Positions 42,207 to 51,848 of a stretch of DNA of 64,000 bases are shown here, piece by piece. Both the position numbers and the translations under genes were made by a program. A model generated the notes under the pieces. It was not told the DNA's origin and did no database searches. It was given only the letters and a program-made list of their open reading frames with translations. Where the stretch lies: the NCBI RefSeq assembly GCF_038051945.1, contig NZ_CP150302.1, forward strand, positions 248,001 through 312,000, read 5' to 3'. The DNA comes from Paenibacillus sp. FSL H3-0469 (GTDB lineage Bacteria > Bacillota > Bacilli > Paenibacillales > Paenibacillaceae). Positions within the stretch are counted from its first letter, which is position 1; each line of letters opens with the position of its first letter.

Positions 42207-43247
42207 TTGAGGCAGTATAAACGCCGGGTAGGCATCCGCGCTTCAGCCTATTTATTTTCATTCGTGGTCATTCTCTATGTTGTCGTCTTTATGAACACGC
42301 CTTACATTGTATATCAGCCGGGAAGCGCCTCCGAGGTGGCACCGATGATCAAGGTTGAGAATGCCGATCCGCAGGAGCAGGGAACCTTCATGATGACCAC
42401 AGTCTCGGCAAGCTATGCGAATGTGGCACTTCTAATCGCTTCCGTGTTCAATTCCAATGCCGAGGTGGTCCTGAAGGAAACCCGCCTGCAGGATAAGACG
42501 GAGCAGGAATATGCGGCGGAGCAGGTATTCTATATGAATAGTTCACAGTCCTATGCCGTGCAGGCAGCCTATCATGCAGCGGGCGTACCCTATGAGGATG
42601 TCGTGGATTATCTGTATGTGTTCTCTGTCCCTGAGGCTGCCAATCAGGACCGGTTCCAGCCGGGTGACAAAATCATCAGTGTAGGCGGGCAAAAAGCTGC
42701 CGATCCGGCCGCGCTGTCCAAATTGCTGTCGGTTCATCAAATCGGGGATAGCGTGGAGGTATCGCTCCAGCGTGACGGCAAAGAAATCAAGGAGCAGGTC
42801 AAGCTGGTGGGGGTCAAGGATAAAGAAGCTGCAGCTGCACGGCCGGGCTTCGGAGTTGTAATTGGTGCGGTTCAAAAGGTGGAGCCTAAGGAGAATGGGA
42901 AAGCCGTCAGTTTCGTGGATACTAATGTAGGCGGACCCTCTGCCGGACTGATGTTCACTATGGAAATCTACAACCGGCTTACGCCGGGAGACCTCACCAA
43001 GGGCCGGAAGGTGGCTGGTACGGGTACGATAGATGCGGAGGGGAACGTGGGGCCGATCGGCGGTGTGAAGCATAAGATTGTAGCGGCTGACCGTAAGGGC
43101 GCAGAGATCTTCTTCGTTCCGCTCAAAAACTATGATGAGGCCAAGGCAAAGGCGGAGCAAATCGGCACGGACATGAAGCTGATTCCTGTCTCAACGCTAT
43201 CCGATGCTCTGAAATATATGGAGGAGCTGCCGGTCATCAAATCCTGA
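42207..43247 (+). CDS. sepM: SepM/YlbL-type PDZ and Lon-like protease
   Basis: 346 residues from TTG 42207, which has AAGGGGA upstream; a longer frame starts at 42168. One N-terminal membrane helix (about 13-30), a PDZ domain (about 135-215) and a C-terminal Lon-type serine protease domain (about 225-345) with catalytic Ser in G-G-P-S-A-G and Lys in G-V-K-H-K. SepM of Streptococcus trims a competence peptide; in Bacillus the YlbL homologue acts in DNA-damage checkpoint recovery. Here the substrate is not known. The 3' end overlaps the convergent tmcAL gene by 11 bp. Confidence 0.92.
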   Translation: MRQYKRRVGIRASAYLFSFVVILYVVVFMNTPYIVYQPGSASEVAPMIKVENADPQEQGTFMMTTVSASYANVALLIASVFNSNAEVVLKETRLQDKTEQEYAAEQVFYMNSSQSYAVQAAYHAAGVPYEDVVDYLYVFSVPEAANQDRFQPGDKIISVGGQKAADPAALSKLLSVHQIGDSVEVSLQRDGKEIKEQVKLVGVKDKEAAAARPGFGVVIGAVQKVEPKENGKAVSFVDTNVGGPSAGLMFTMEIYNRLTPGDLTKGRKVAGTGTIDAEGNVGPIGGVKHKIVAADRKGAEIFFVPLKNYDEAKAKAEQIGTDMKLIPVSTLSDALKYMEELPVIKS

Positions 43248-44517
43248 CCGGCGGCTCGAGATAATCACTGTACAGATCGCTGCGCAGCGGGTCGGCATAA
43301 GCCCCGGCGAACACAGCCGCCGCCTGGAGGTCCCGCTCCAGCATGGGATGGGTATAGCGGGCCGGGCTTGTAATCACCGGAAGCGCCGCAGTCTGCTTCA
43401 TCTGCTTCAGCAGCTCCCGGCCGCTCTCGCGGAAGCCGAGAACCCTTATGTAGCCGGGCCCCTGAGAGAGAACGGAGGGGGACATCTCTGCTTTGCTGTG
43501 GTTCAGCAGGGTGTGGAGCAGCAGACGCTGGAGCCTGGTGAGCGTATATCTTCTGCTCTTAAGCTCCTGCAGCAGGCCGTGGGTTGTGAACTTGTCCAGC
43601 TGGGGCAGGCTGCGGAGCAGCCGGTTCTCCAGGCCTTCGTTCATATCCTGCAGCATGTGCAGCTCCGCAGCGGAGCGAGTAGAGAGCACATGGCGCAGCG
43701 GACCCGCGAAGTCTTCCAGCCGCACTGGGCCCCGGCCTGCGGCACGCTCCCGCTCCAGGATGGAGAGTGCGTACTCCGGCATGTAAGCCGCCGGTGATCC
43801 GCCCTCCTGCAGCAGCCTGCGGATGGCTGTTGCACTGGCAATGGCCGACCCGCCCTCCAGCGGGTCGTGGAAGCCCGCGCCGGTACGCGGCACGGTCAAG
43901 GGCTTGATCGCGCTGCCCAGCCGCCGCAGCGCGATCAGGTAGTGCAGGCCGAGGGTGTTGTTGGGCTGCCGTAATATATCTTCAGCATCTTCCGGTTTCT
44001 CCTCTCCCATGAAAGAGGCCTTCCAGGCCGCCGCAGCCGCCGTGCTGTAGGCGGCGGGGAATCCCGCGCCCTCAGAGAGGCGCGCGCGGATCTCCTCCTT
44101 AAGCGCACTGCTCTCTTCGGCCAGGAAGCCGGCCAGCGGCAGCAGCACGCCCAAAGAGCCTGCTTCGGAGCCGAAGCACAGGCTGTCGACGGCGCCGGTC
44201 GCCTCCAGCAGGGATACCGCTCCGAAGGCGAACCATTCCGCCGGCTGGACGGCGTACGCCACCGGCAGCTCAATAACCAGATCAGCGCCCATATGCAGCG
44301 CCATCTCAGTGCGGGCGCGCTTGCTGACCGCCGCCGGCTCGCCGCGCTGGGTGAACGGTCCGCTCATAATGACAATGGAGCGGTCCGCTCCCGAGATTCT
44401 TTTGGCCTCGGTGAAATGATGGACATGCCCGTTATGTAAAGGGTTATATTCGGCTATAATACCTACAGTTGCCACAGTTGCTTCACGCCCCATTCTGGAA
44501 TCTATATTGTATATCAT
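43237..44517 (-). CDS. tmcAL: tRNA(Met) cytidine acetate ligase
   Basis: 426 residues. The N-terminal nucleotidyltransferase domain shows the T/HxGH-type motif in A-E-Y-N-P-L-H-N-G-H-V-H. TmcAL (YlbM) makes N4-acetylcytidine at the wobble base of elongator tRNA-Met using acetate and ATP. Length and neighbours match the Bacillales family. The start ATG at 44517 has GGGGGCG upstream; a second Met at codon 9 is possible. Confidence 0.93.
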   Translation of the reverse strand: MIYNIDSRMGREATVATVGIIAEYNPLHNGHVHHFTEAKRISGADRSIVIMSGPFTQRGEPAAVSKRARTEMALHMGADLVIELPVAYAVQPAEWFAFGAVSLLEATGAVDSLCFGSEAGSLGVLLPLAGFLAEESSALKEEIRARLSEGAGFPAAYSTAAAAAWKASFMGEEKPEDAEDILRQPNNTLGLHYLIALRRLGSAIKPLTVPRTGAGFHDPLEGGSAIASATAIRRLLQEGGSPAAYMPEYALSILERERAAGRGPVRLEDFAGPLRHVLSTRSAAELHMLQDMNEGLENRLLRSLPQLDKFTTHGLLQELKSRRYTLTRLQRLLLHTLLNHSKAEMSPSVLSQGPGYIRVLGFRESGRELLKQMKQTAALPVITSPARYTHPMLERDLQAAAVFAGAYADPLRSDLYSDYLEPPVRI

Positions 44518-44557
44518 AAATTGTCACGCCCCCTGAAACAATATAAAGGGAAAGTGG

Positions 44558-44587
44558 TTGACAAAGTCAGGGAATAATAGGTATAAT
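44558..44587 (+). promoter_or_regulatory. Sigma-A promoter of the yceD-rpmF transcript
   Basis: TTGACA (44558-44563), 18-bp spacer, TATAAT (44582-44587), perfect hexamers. It lies 27 bp before the yceD start. Confidence 0.92.
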
Positions 44588-44614
44588 AAATTTTGTTTGT
44601 TTGGAGTGATAACG

Positions 44615-45136
44615 ATGAACATTCACTTTCGCAAATTAGCGAATGCCGACGAGCCTCTGGTCCTCCACGAAGTTGTGGATGTCAGCGGGGTTGTCACAGG
44701 GCGCAAGGATATACTTGCTGTTGCACCACTCTCAGTAGACCTTAAAGCGCTGCCCGCGGGAACCGATAGTGTGAACGTGGTGGGAACACTGAACGGAGAA
44801 GTGGACATGTTATGTTCACGTTGTCTCGGTGAGGTCAAGAGTAAGCTGAACATTCCTTTCGCTGAGACCTTCAAGTGGCTTAAACAGCCAATTCTTCCGG
44901 AAGATGAAGATGAGGAACTCATTTACATCACAGATGAGATTGTGGATCTTATCCCGTATGTGGAAGAAAATTTCGTACTGCACTTACCGGATTCGGTATT
45001 GTGCAAGGCAGACTGTCTTGGTCTTTGTCAGAAATGCGGACAGAACTTGAACGAAGGCACCTGCAGTTGCGACAACACAGTGATCGATCCAAGACTCGCT
45101 GCGTTGAAAGGATTCTTTACCAAGCAAGATGACTAA
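44615..45136 (+). CDS. yceD: YceD / DUF177 family protein
   Basis: 173 residues from ATG 44615, RBS TTGGAGTG. Beta-rich N-terminal part and a C-terminal Cys-rich region: C-x2-C in C-S-R-C-L, then [12 protein letters not shown] and C-S-C, probably metal-binding. The family is always encoded next to rpmF and is linked to ribosome assembly (23S rRNA accumulation in plants and bacteria). The strong promoter upstream likely drives both genes. Confidence 0.92.
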   Translation: MNIHFRKLANADEPLVLHEVVDVSGVVTGRKDILAVAPLSVDLKALPAGTDSVNVVGTLNGEVDMLCSRCLGEVKSKLNIPFAETFKWLKQPILPEDEDEELIYITDEIVDLIPYVEENFVLHLPDSVLCKADCLGLCQKCGQNLNEGTCSCDNTVIDPRLAALKGFFTKQDD

Positions 45137-45186
45137 GAACAAATCCCAAGGAATTGGGTTACAACCAAATCAGGAGGTGTCTAACA

Positions 45187-45360
45187 ATGGCAGTACCACA
45201 ACGCAGAACGTCCAAGACTCGCCGTGACAAGCGTCGTACTCACTTTAAACTGGTTGTTCCAGGTATGGTGAAATGCGAACAATGCGGAGAGCTGAAGCTT
45301 GCTCACCACGTATGTAAAGTTTGCGGAACATACAAAGCAAGAGAAATCATCAAACAATAG
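45187..45360 (+). CDS. rpmF: 50S ribosomal protein L32
   Basis: 57 residues from ATG 45187 with AGGAGGTG upstream; the exact family length. The basic N-terminus ([13 protein letters not shown]) and the zinc-ribbon cysteines (C-x2-C twice, C-E-Q-C and C-K-V-C) mark the zinc-containing form of L32. Co-transcribed with yceD; a terminator follows. Confidence 0.97.
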   Translation: MAVPQRRTSKTRRDKRRTHFKLVVPGMVKCEQCGELKLAHHVCKVCGTYKAREIIKQ

Positions 45361-45374
45361 TTTGCACATAAGAG

Positions 45375-45407
45375 TAGCACTTCATCTGCCGGTGAAGTGC
45401 TATTTTT
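45375..45407 (+). terminator. Terminator after rpmF
   Basis: TAGCACTTCA (45375-45384) pairs with TGAAGTGCTA (45393-45402) followed by T5. It closes the yceD-rpmF transcript before the fapR promoter. Confidence 0.9.
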
Positions 45408-45506
45408 ATGGAGAAAAGGAAGCTGGGGCGGAGCTTGTATGCCTTGCACTGCGCGGGTTTTCAGGCGCTTTTCAAGCCAAAGCTTTATTTTTGCGGCGGC
45501 ATGCTT

Positions 45507-45536
45507 TATACTACATATTAGTACCTGGTTCTAAAT
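45507..45536 (+). promoter_or_regulatory. fapR operon promoter and FapR operator
   Basis: The sequence ATTAGTACCTGGTTCTAAAT (45517-45536) closely matches the FapR operator of Bacillus (TTAGTACCTGGTACTAA-type inverted repeat). A TATACT -10 (45507-45512) lies just before it, so FapR bound here would block transcription. Release by malonyl-CoA would switch on the fatty acid operon. Confidence 0.82.
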
Positions 45537-45635
45537 GGTAAGGGATAACAGAGAATCATAACTACAGCGGCCACTCTTGCGGGCCGGTGAGCTGCACATC
45601 AGGCCTGTACCGGGAGGTGAGCCGCTATCGAGCGG

Positions 45636-46232
45636 ATGTCCAAGAAGGAACGTCAGCAGCAGCTGCTGGCAATAATTGAAGGGAACCCGTTTGTAACTGA
45701 CCGGGAATTAACCCGCCAGCTGAAGGTGAGTATCCAGACGATCCGGCTGGACCGGCTGGAGCTGGGGATTCCGGAGCTGCGCGAGCGGATGAAGCAGATG
45801 GCGGAGCATTCCTATGATCAGGTGCGATCCCTGCCGGCCGATGAAGTGGTCGGTGATATTGTGGATCTGCAGCTGGACAAGAGCGGGATATCGATCTTCG
45901 AGATCCGCGATGAGCATGTGTTCTCCCGTAACGGGATTGCCCGGGGCCATTACGTATTCGGCCAGGCGAATTCGCTGGCAGTAGCCATAATTAATGATGA
46001 GATTGCCTTAACGGCTTCAGCCGACCTCCGGTTTGTGCGCATGGTCCGGCTGGGCGAGAAATGCATCGCCAAAGCGCAGGTGCGCTCACTTGCGGGCCGG
46101 AACGGCAAGGCTGAAGTGGATGTATTTACATATGTCGGAGAAGAGCTGGTATTTCAGGGCCATTTTATAGTGTATCGTTCAGCAACTGAAGAGTACAGCG
46201 AAGGGGGAAACCGGAGTGCGGATCGCCATTGA
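45636..46232 (+). CDS. fapR: Fatty acid and phospholipid synthesis repressor FapR
   Basis: 198 residues. N-terminal DeoR-type helix-turn-helix (about 5-50, V-T-D-R-E-L-T then I-Q-T-I-R-L-D-R) and a C-terminal hot-dog domain that binds malonyl-CoA. The repressor controls its own operon through the operator at 45517-45536. A GGAGGTGA at 45612 is far (16 bp) from ATG 45636, so initiation is unusual or another start is used. Its 3' end overlaps plsX by 17 bp. Confidence 0.95.
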   Translation: MSKKERQQQLLAIIEGNPFVTDRELTRQLKVSIQTIRLDRLELGIPELRERMKQMAEHSYDQVRSLPADEVVGDIVDLQLDKSGISIFEIRDEHVFSRNGIARGHYVFGQANSLAVAIINDEIALTASADLRFVRMVRLGEKCIAKAQVRSLAGRNGKAEVDVFTYVGEELVFQGHFIVYRSATEEYSEGGNRSADRH

Positions 46233-47205
46233 TGCCATGGGCGGGGACAATGCTCCTGAATGTAATGTGGAAGGCGCGCTGGCAGCGGCAGCGGAGTGGA
46301 GTGACATAGAAATCGTACTGGTCGGTGATGTAGCGCGGCTTGAACCGCTGCTGAAGAGCAAGCCTTCCAATGTTACGGTACGTCATGCGGGGGATGTGAT
46401 CGGTTCGGATGAAGAGCCGGTGAAGGCAGTCCGCCGTAAAAAAGACTCATCCATGGTCGTAGCCGGACGGATGGTCCGCGAGGGTGAGGCCGATGCCATG
46501 ATCTCCTCCGGGAATACCGGAGCGCTGATGACTACAGGACTTCTGGTAGTCGGGAGAATGGAAGGGATTGAACGGCCGGCGCTGGCTCCGATGATTCCGA
46601 CGCTGGATGATGTCGGTGTGCTGGCCCTGGATCTTGGCGCGAATATGGATGCCAAGCCGCAGCATCTGGCACAGTATGCCCAGATCGGCAGCATCTACCG
46701 CAACAAAGTGCATGGCATTGCGAAGCCCCGGGTAGGCCTGCTCAACGTCGGGACTGAGCCGGGCAAGGGAAACGAATTGACTAAGGAAGCCTATCCGCTC
46801 CTGGAGGCGCTGCCGGGCATTCATTTTGTCGGCAATGTGGAAGCGCGGGATGTGCTCACAGGAAGCTGCGATGTGCTGGTCTGTGACGGCTTCGCCGGTA
46901 ATATACTTCTGAAGACGCTGGAAGGAACGGCCGGTGCGATGTTCTCCCTGCTGAAGGAGCAGTTCAGCAAATCGCTGAAGACGAAGCTGGGTGCTGCGAT
47001 TCTGATGCCGGAGCTTAGAAGTCTGAAGGGCAAGATGGATTATAAAGAACACGGCGGAGCGCCGCTGCTCGGTCTTAGCGGCCTGGTAGTCAAGGGGCAT
47101 GGTTCGTCCGACGGCAATGCGGTAAAGAATGCGGTAAGACAGGCACGGATTGCCCTGAAGGCTGAGCTGGTGCCTAGTATATCGAAGGAAATTAGCGGGA
47201 AGTGA
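46216..47205 (+). CDS. plsX: Phosphate acyltransferase PlsX
   Basis: 329 residues, GTG start overlapping the end of fapR. It carries the family's A-I-D-A-M-G-G-D-N-A-P N-terminus, a central S-G-N-T-G-A and a later L-N-V-G motif. PlsX transfers acyl groups from acyl-ACP to phosphate, giving acyl-phosphate for PlsY and thus phospholipid synthesis. Second gene of the FapR regulon. Confidence 0.96.
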   Translation: MRIAIDAMGGDNAPECNVEGALAAAAEWSDIEIVLVGDVARLEPLLKSKPSNVTVRHAGDVIGSDEEPVKAVRRKKDSSMVVAGRMVREGEADAMISSGNTGALMTTGLLVVGRMEGIERPALAPMIPTLDDVGVLALDLGANMDAKPQHLAQYAQIGSIYRNKVHGIAKPRVGLLNVGTEPGKGNELTKEAYPLLEALPGIHFVGNVEARDVLTGSCDVLVCDGFAGNILLKTLEGTAGAMFSLLKEQFSKSLKTKLGAAILMPELRSLKGKMDYKEHGGAPLLGLSGLVVKGHGSSDGNAVKNAVRQARIALKAELVPSISKEISGK

Positions 47206-48203
47206 GTGAAGACATGAGACAATTACGTCCGGTAGGAATTATTGGGACTGGTAAATATGTACCTGAGAGAATATTAACCAACAGCGATTTGGAGAAGATT
47301 GTTGAAACGAATGATGAATGGATTGTCAGCCGCACAGGAATCCGGGAACGGCATATTGCGGCCCCGGAACAGGCTACCTCTGATCTGGCCTATGAAGCGG
47401 CCCTGAAGGCACTGGAATCCGCAGGCATGAAGGCCGAGGAGTTGGATCTGATCATTGTCGCTACAGTTACACCGGACAGTGCTTTCCCGTCCACAGCCTG
47501 CATTCTTCAGGACAAGCTGGGGGCCAAGAACGCAGCCGCCTTTGACTTGTCGGCAGCCTGCTCGGGGTTCGTCTACAGTCTGGCTACTGCTACGGGCTTT
47601 ATCCAGAATGGAATGTATAACAATGCGCTGGTGATTGGCGCAGATACGCTGTCGCGTATTACAGACTATACTGACCGCAACACCTGTGTGCTGTTCGGTG
47701 ACGGCGCAGGTGCGGTAATCGTCGGCGAGGTTCCGGAAGGACGCGGCTTCCAGTCCTTCGATCTTGGGGCGGAAGGCTCTGGCGGCAGCCTGCTTAATCT
47801 TGAAGCCGGCGGCTCGCGTCTCCCGGCTTCCCAGCAGACCGTAGAAGACAAGAAGCACTTCATCTATATGAATGGCCGCGAGGTTTTCAAGTTCGCAGTA
47901 CGCGTTATGGGATCGGCTACGGAGCGTGTGCTTACCAAGGCGGGATTGTCTAAGGAGAATATCGACTTGTTCGTGCCGCATCAGGCCAACATCCGGATTA
48001 TTCAATCTGCTATGCAGCGTTTGGATCTGCCTCCGGAGAAGGTTGTAGTCAACGTTGATAAATACGCAAATACCTCCGCAGCCTCCATTCCGCTGGCTCT
48101 TGTAGAAGCAGCCGAGGAAGGCCGGATGAAGGCCGGCGATGCTGTGCTTATGGTCGGCTTCGGCGGCGGACTTACCTGGGGCGCTTCTGTGCTGATCTGG
48201 TAA
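47202..48203 (+). CDS. fabH: Beta-ketoacyl-ACP synthase III
   Basis: 333 residues from the GTG at 47202, which overlaps the plsX stop; an ATG at 47214 gives four fewer residues. The catalytic triad is visible: Cys in A-A-C-S-G-F, His in P-H-Q-A-N and Asn in Y-A-N-T-S-A. FabH starts fatty acid synthesis by condensing an acyl-CoA with malonyl-ACP; in Paenibacillus it favours branched primers (family knowledge). Confidence 0.96.
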   Translation: MSEDMRQLRPVGIIGTGKYVPERILTNSDLEKIVETNDEWIVSRTGIRERHIAAPEQATSDLAYEAALKALESAGMKAEELDLIIVATVTPDSAFPSTACILQDKLGAKNAAAFDLSAACSGFVYSLATATGFIQNGMYNNALVIGADTLSRITDYTDRNTCVLFGDGAGAVIVGEVPEGRGFQSFDLGAEGSGGSLLNLEAGGSRLPASQQTVEDKKHFIYMNGREVFKFAVRVMGSATERVLTKAGLSKENIDLFVPHQANIRIIQSAMQRLDLPPEKVVVNVDKYANTSAASIPLALVEAAEEGRMKAGDAVLMVGFGGGLTWGASVLIW

Positions 48204-48294
48204 GAATCGGGGCATTAATAATAGCAACGCGCAGCAGCTCGATCCGGAGAATATCCGGGTTGGCTGCAGTTAAAGGGAAGGAGCTTTATACCTC

Positions 48295-49218
48295 ATGAGC
48301 AAAATCGCATTTGTCTTTCCCGGTCAGGGTGCACAGGCAGTCGGTATGGGTAAGGATATATATGAAGCATTACCTCAGAGCCGTGCGGTCTTTGAAAAGG
48401 GTGACGAGGTGCTTGGATTTCCGCTGAGCGGGCTTGTATTTGAAGGGCCGGACAGCGAGCTTAAGCAGACGGTGAACACGCAGCCGGCACTGGTTACGGC
48501 CAGTGTGGCTTATCTGGAAGCGCTAAGCGGCCTTAAGGTTACGCCGGATTATGTGGCAGGCCACAGTCTTGGTGAATATAGCGCTCTTGTGGCAGCCGGC
48601 GTGCTGTCCTATGAAGATGCTGTAAGGCTGGTCCGCCTGCGCGGACAATTCATGGAAGAAGCCGTTCCCGGAGGACAGGGGGCTATGGCAGCTGTGCTTG
48701 GAGCAGACCGTGAAGGGCTTACGGAATTATGCCGAAGTATTACAGCGGCGGGTACTCCCGTTGAACTGGCGAATGTCAATTGTCCGGGGCAGATTGTGGT
48801 CTCCGGTTCCGTGGCCGGTGTCGGTGAGGTGATCCAGCGTGTGAAGGAAGCCGGGGGCAAACGGGCGATTCCGCTGGAGGTTAGCGGGCCGTTCCACTCC
48901 TCATTAATGAAGGGTGCGGCTGAGCGGCTGGCTGCTGAGCTCGACAAGGTAACCTTCAATGCTCCCGCTATGCCGGTAGTGGTCAATGTGACTGCTGCTC
49001 CGGTGACAGACCCGGAAGAAATCCGCAAGCTGCTGGTAGAACAGGTGTATTCTCCGGTACTCTGGCAGGATAGCGTGGAATGGCTTATTGGCGCAGGGGT
49101 AGATACTTTTGTAGAGATCGGCTCCGGCAGTGTGCTGGCTGGCCTGATCCGCAAGATTGACAGGAATGTCAAGGTTGTGAATATCAACAGTCTGGAGAGC
49201 GTACAGGCTGGCTGGTAA
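48295..49218 (+). CDS. fabD: Malonyl-CoA:ACP transacylase
   Basis: 307 residues. Active-site Ser in G-H-S-L-G-E and the N-terminal G-Q-G-A-Q motif mark FabD, which loads malonyl onto ACP. RBS AAGGGAAGGAG before the ATG. Ninety-one bp separate it from fabH, with no clear terminator, so it remains in the operon. Confidence 0.96.
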   Translation: MSKIAFVFPGQGAQAVGMGKDIYEALPQSRAVFEKGDEVLGFPLSGLVFEGPDSELKQTVNTQPALVTASVAYLEALSGLKVTPDYVAGHSLGEYSALVAAGVLSYEDAVRLVRLRGQFMEEAVPGGQGAMAAVLGADREGLTELCRSITAAGTPVELANVNCPGQIVVSGSVAGVGEVIQRVKEAGGKRAIPLEVSGPFHSSLMKGAAERLAAELDKVTFNAPAMPVVVNVTAAPVTDPEEIRKLLVEQVYSPVLWQDSVEWLIGAGVDTFVEIGSGSVLAGLIRKIDRNVKVVNINSLESVQAGW

Positions 49219-49264
49219 GCAGCTTGAGACTAGCCGCATGATTATCGAAGGGGGACAACATAGC

Positions 49265-50014
49265 ATGTTTGCAGCACTAAAAGGTCAGACCGCCCTTGTA
49301 ACCGGAGGGTCCCGGGGGATCGGCCGCAGCATAGCCTTGGCACTCGCTGCTCATGGCGTGAAGGTCGCGGTGAACTATTCCGGCAGTCTTCAGGCGGCTG
49401 AAGAGACCGTGGCCCGTATTCACGAGCTTGGCTCGGAAGGAATCGCCCTGCAGGGGAATGTCGGCAGCAGCAGTGACGCCGAGAACCTGGTCAAGGAGGT
49501 TATCCAGACCTGGAGAAAAATCGATATCCTGGTGAACAATGCGGGCATTACCCGGGATAATCTGATCATGCGTATGAAAGAGGAAGAATTCGATCAGGTC
49601 ATCGAGACGAATCTGAAGGGCGTCTTCAACTGCCTGAAGGCAGTAACCCGCCCGATGATGAAACAGCGTTATGGCCGGATCATCAATATTTCCTCGGTCG
49701 TGGGTGTGACGGGGAACCCGGGGCAGGTGAACTATACCGCTGCTAAGGCAGGTGTAATCGGCATGACGAAGTCTGCGGCCCGCGAGCTGTCTTCACGTGG
49801 AATCACCGTGAACTGCATCGCTCCCGGCTTCATTGATACCGACATGACCCGCGAGTTGTCCGATGAGGTTCGCAGCGAGCTGATCAAGGGGATTCCCTTG
49901 GGAGAGCTTGGGCGGGCGGAGGACATTGCGAATGCGGCGGTATTCCTGGCTTCGGAAGGGGCAGCCTACATGACAGGCCAGACGCTTCATGTGGATGGCG
50001 GAATGTACATGTAA
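49265..50014 (+). CDS. fabG: 3-oxoacyl-ACP reductase
   Basis: 249 residues from ATG 49265 (AAGGGGGA upstream); an earlier in-frame ATG at 49238 lacks an RBS. SDR family: G-G-S-R-G-I-G cofactor motif, N-N-A-G and the catalytic Y-x3-K (Y-T-A-A-K). NADPH-dependent reduction of beta-ketoacyl-ACP, the second step of each elongation cycle. Confidence 0.96.
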   Translation: MFAALKGQTALVTGGSRGIGRSIALALAAHGVKVAVNYSGSLQAAEETVARIHELGSEGIALQGNVGSSSDAENLVKEVIQTWRKIDILVNNAGITRDNLIMRMKEEEFDQVIETNLKGVFNCLKAVTRPMMKQRYGRIINISSVVGVTGNPGQVNYTAAKAGVIGMTKSAARELSSRGITVNCIAPGFIDTDMTRELSDEVRSELIKGIPLGELGRAEDIANAAVFLASEGAAYMTGQTLHVDGGMYM

Positions 50015-50138
50015 GGCTTCGCAGGGCTTCAGATCATTACGGGGGAAGATGGACAGAGGCGGCCAGGGCAGCGTTTTTTATGCTCTATGGTATTTTGACT
50101 TCATATCTCGTATAATACCAAAAGAGGAGGTGAACCGG

Positions 50139-50372
50139 ATGTCCGATGTATTAGAGCGTGTAACACGCATTGTCATCGACCGCTTAGGTGCCGATGAAGC
50201 AGAGGTAACATTAGAAGCGTCTTTCAAAGATGATTTAGGTGCTGATTCTCTTGATGTAGTAGAATTGGTAATGGAATTGGAAGATGAATTCGACATGGAA
50301 ATCTCTGATGAAGATGCAGAGAGAATTACGACCGTGGGTGAAGTTGTGAAGTACATACAATCTCATACCTAG
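50139..50372 (+). CDS. acpP: Acyl carrier protein
   Basis: 77 residues from ATG 50139 with GAGGAGGTG upstream. The phosphopantetheine attachment site is Ser in G-A-D-S-L-D-V, as in all ACPs. Strongly acidic, four helices. A TATAAT at 50111-50116 with a poorly spaced TTGACT at 50095 suggests a weak extra promoter, consistent with high ACP demand. A hairpin follows. Confidence 0.97.
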   Translation: MSDVLERVTRIVIDRLGADEAEVTLEASFKDDLGADSLDVVELVMELEDEFDMEISDEDAERITTVGEVVKYIQSHT

Positions 50373-50388
50373 AGTCATATGATTGAGG

Positions 50389-50412
50389 GTCCCGTTCCTG
50401 CCAGGGCGGGAC
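50389..50412 (+). terminator. Hairpin between acpP and fabF, possible attenuator
   Basis: GTCCCG (50389-50394) pairs with CGGGAC (50407-50412), followed by TTCTCCTCATTTT. The weak T run suggests partial termination, so less fabF than acpP message. Confidence 0.5.
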
Positions 50413-50595
50413 TTCTCCTCATTTTACGGTTCTTTAAGCCAAGCGTCCGCGAAGTGGTGCATGAGCATCTTGATGAAGATAATAACAGAACCGCAGATTA
50501 ATTAATCTTGCGGCGACTGCAGTTTATATAGACATCTGGCATGTTTGCGTTTACAAATTGTAGAGGTACACAGCCTATAGACGGGGTGATTATGT

Positions 50596-51834
50596 TTGAA
50601 TCATAGAGTAGTTGTAACTGGCATGGGTGTAATGACTTCGCTGGGTAAGGATCTTGAGACGTTCTGGGATAGCCTCATGAGCGGCAAGTCCGGAGTATCC
50701 CTGGTTGAAGCTTTTGATGTTAGCGAATATCCAACACGAATCGCTTCCTCGGTCAAGGATTTCGATGCGGAAGCACGCTTCGGCCGCAAGGAAGCCCGTA
50801 AGATGGACCGGTTCGTACAATTCGCGGTTGCTGCCGGTGAAGATGCGCTGAAGGACAGCGGACTTACGATCGGTGAAGATATCGATGCAGAGCGGATCGG
50901 CGTATCTGTCGGCTCTGGAATCGGCGGCCTTGGCACATGGGAAGATAACCACAACCTGCTGCTCGAAAAGGGTCCGAAGCGGGTTAGCCCGTTCTTCATT
51001 CCAATGATGATTGCCAACATGGGCTCCGGCCAGCTGTCGATTAACCTCGGGGCCAAGGGACCGAATACAACGACAGTGACCGCTTGTGCGACCGGCAGCC
51101 ACTCCATCGGGGAATCCTTCCGTCTGATCCAGCGCGGAGATGCGGATGCGATGATCTGCGGCGGTGCGGAAGCGACCATCCGTCCTACAGGAATGGCAGG
51201 CTTTTGTGCAATGAGAGCCATGTCTACCCGCAATGACGAGCCGGAGAAGGCCAGCCGCCCGTTTGATGTGGACCGTGACGGTTTTGTCATGGGCGAGGGG
51301 GCGGGAATTCTGATTCTCGAATCCCTGGAACATGCTGAGAAGCGCGGAGCCAAGATCTATGCCGAAGTCATCGGATACGGTCTCAGTGCCGATGCCCACC
51401 ACATGACGGAGCCTGATCCTGACGGTGCAGCACGCTGCATGAAGATGGCGATTCGTGATGCGGGCATTAATCCTGAGGATATCGACTACATTAATGCACA
51501 TGGTACATCAACACCGGTAGGCGATAAATCCGAGACTGCTGCTGTGAAGAAGGCGCTTGGAGAGCATGCATACAAGGTTGCGATCAGCTCGACCAAATCG
51601 ATGACAGGCCATTTGCTTGGTGCTGCCGGCGGTGTGGAAGCGATTATCTGCGGGCTGTCCTTGCAGAAGGGTATAATTGCCCCTACCATCAATTTGGACA
51701 ACCCTGATCCGGAATGCGATTTGGACTATGTTCCGAATGTGCCCCGTCAGGCGGAGCTGAATATCGCGATGTCGAATTCCTTCGGATTCGGGGGACATAA
51801 CGCAACCGTTATTCTCAAAAAATATAATAAGTAA
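50596..51834 (+). CDS. fabF: Beta-ketoacyl-ACP synthase II
   Basis: 412 residues, TTG start with GGGGTGA upstream. Catalytic Cys in T-A-C-A-T-G, first His in N-A-H-G-T-S-T-P and second His in M-T-G-H-L-L-G-A. FabF condenses acyl-ACP with malonyl-ACP in elongation. It sits with rnc downstream (14 bp apart), a conserved Bacillales order. Confidence 0.96.
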   Translation: MNHRVVVTGMGVMTSLGKDLETFWDSLMSGKSGVSLVEAFDVSEYPTRIASSVKDFDAEARFGRKEARKMDRFVQFAVAAGEDALKDSGLTIGEDIDAERIGVSVGSGIGGLGTWEDNHNLLLEKGPKRVSPFFIPMMIANMGSGQLSINLGAKGPNTTTVTACATGSHSIGESFRLIQRGDADAMICGGAEATIRPTGMAGFCAMRAMSTRNDEPEKASRPFDVDRDGFVMGEGAGILILESLEHAEKRGAKIYAEVIGYGLSADAHHMTEPDPDGAARCMKMAIRDAGINPEDIDYINAHGTSTPVGDKSETAAVKKALGEHAYKVAISSTKSMTGHLLGAAGGVEAIICGLSLQKGIIAPTINLDNPDPECDLDYVPNVPRQAELNIAMSNSFGFGGHNATVILKKYNK

Positions 51835-51848
51835 GGGGAGACAGTGCA

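Noticed and set aside
50590..51501. Long minus-strand frames across the fatty acid, smc and ftsY genes
   Set aside because: They mirror conserved genes with full catalytic motifs and arise from GC-rich third positions.
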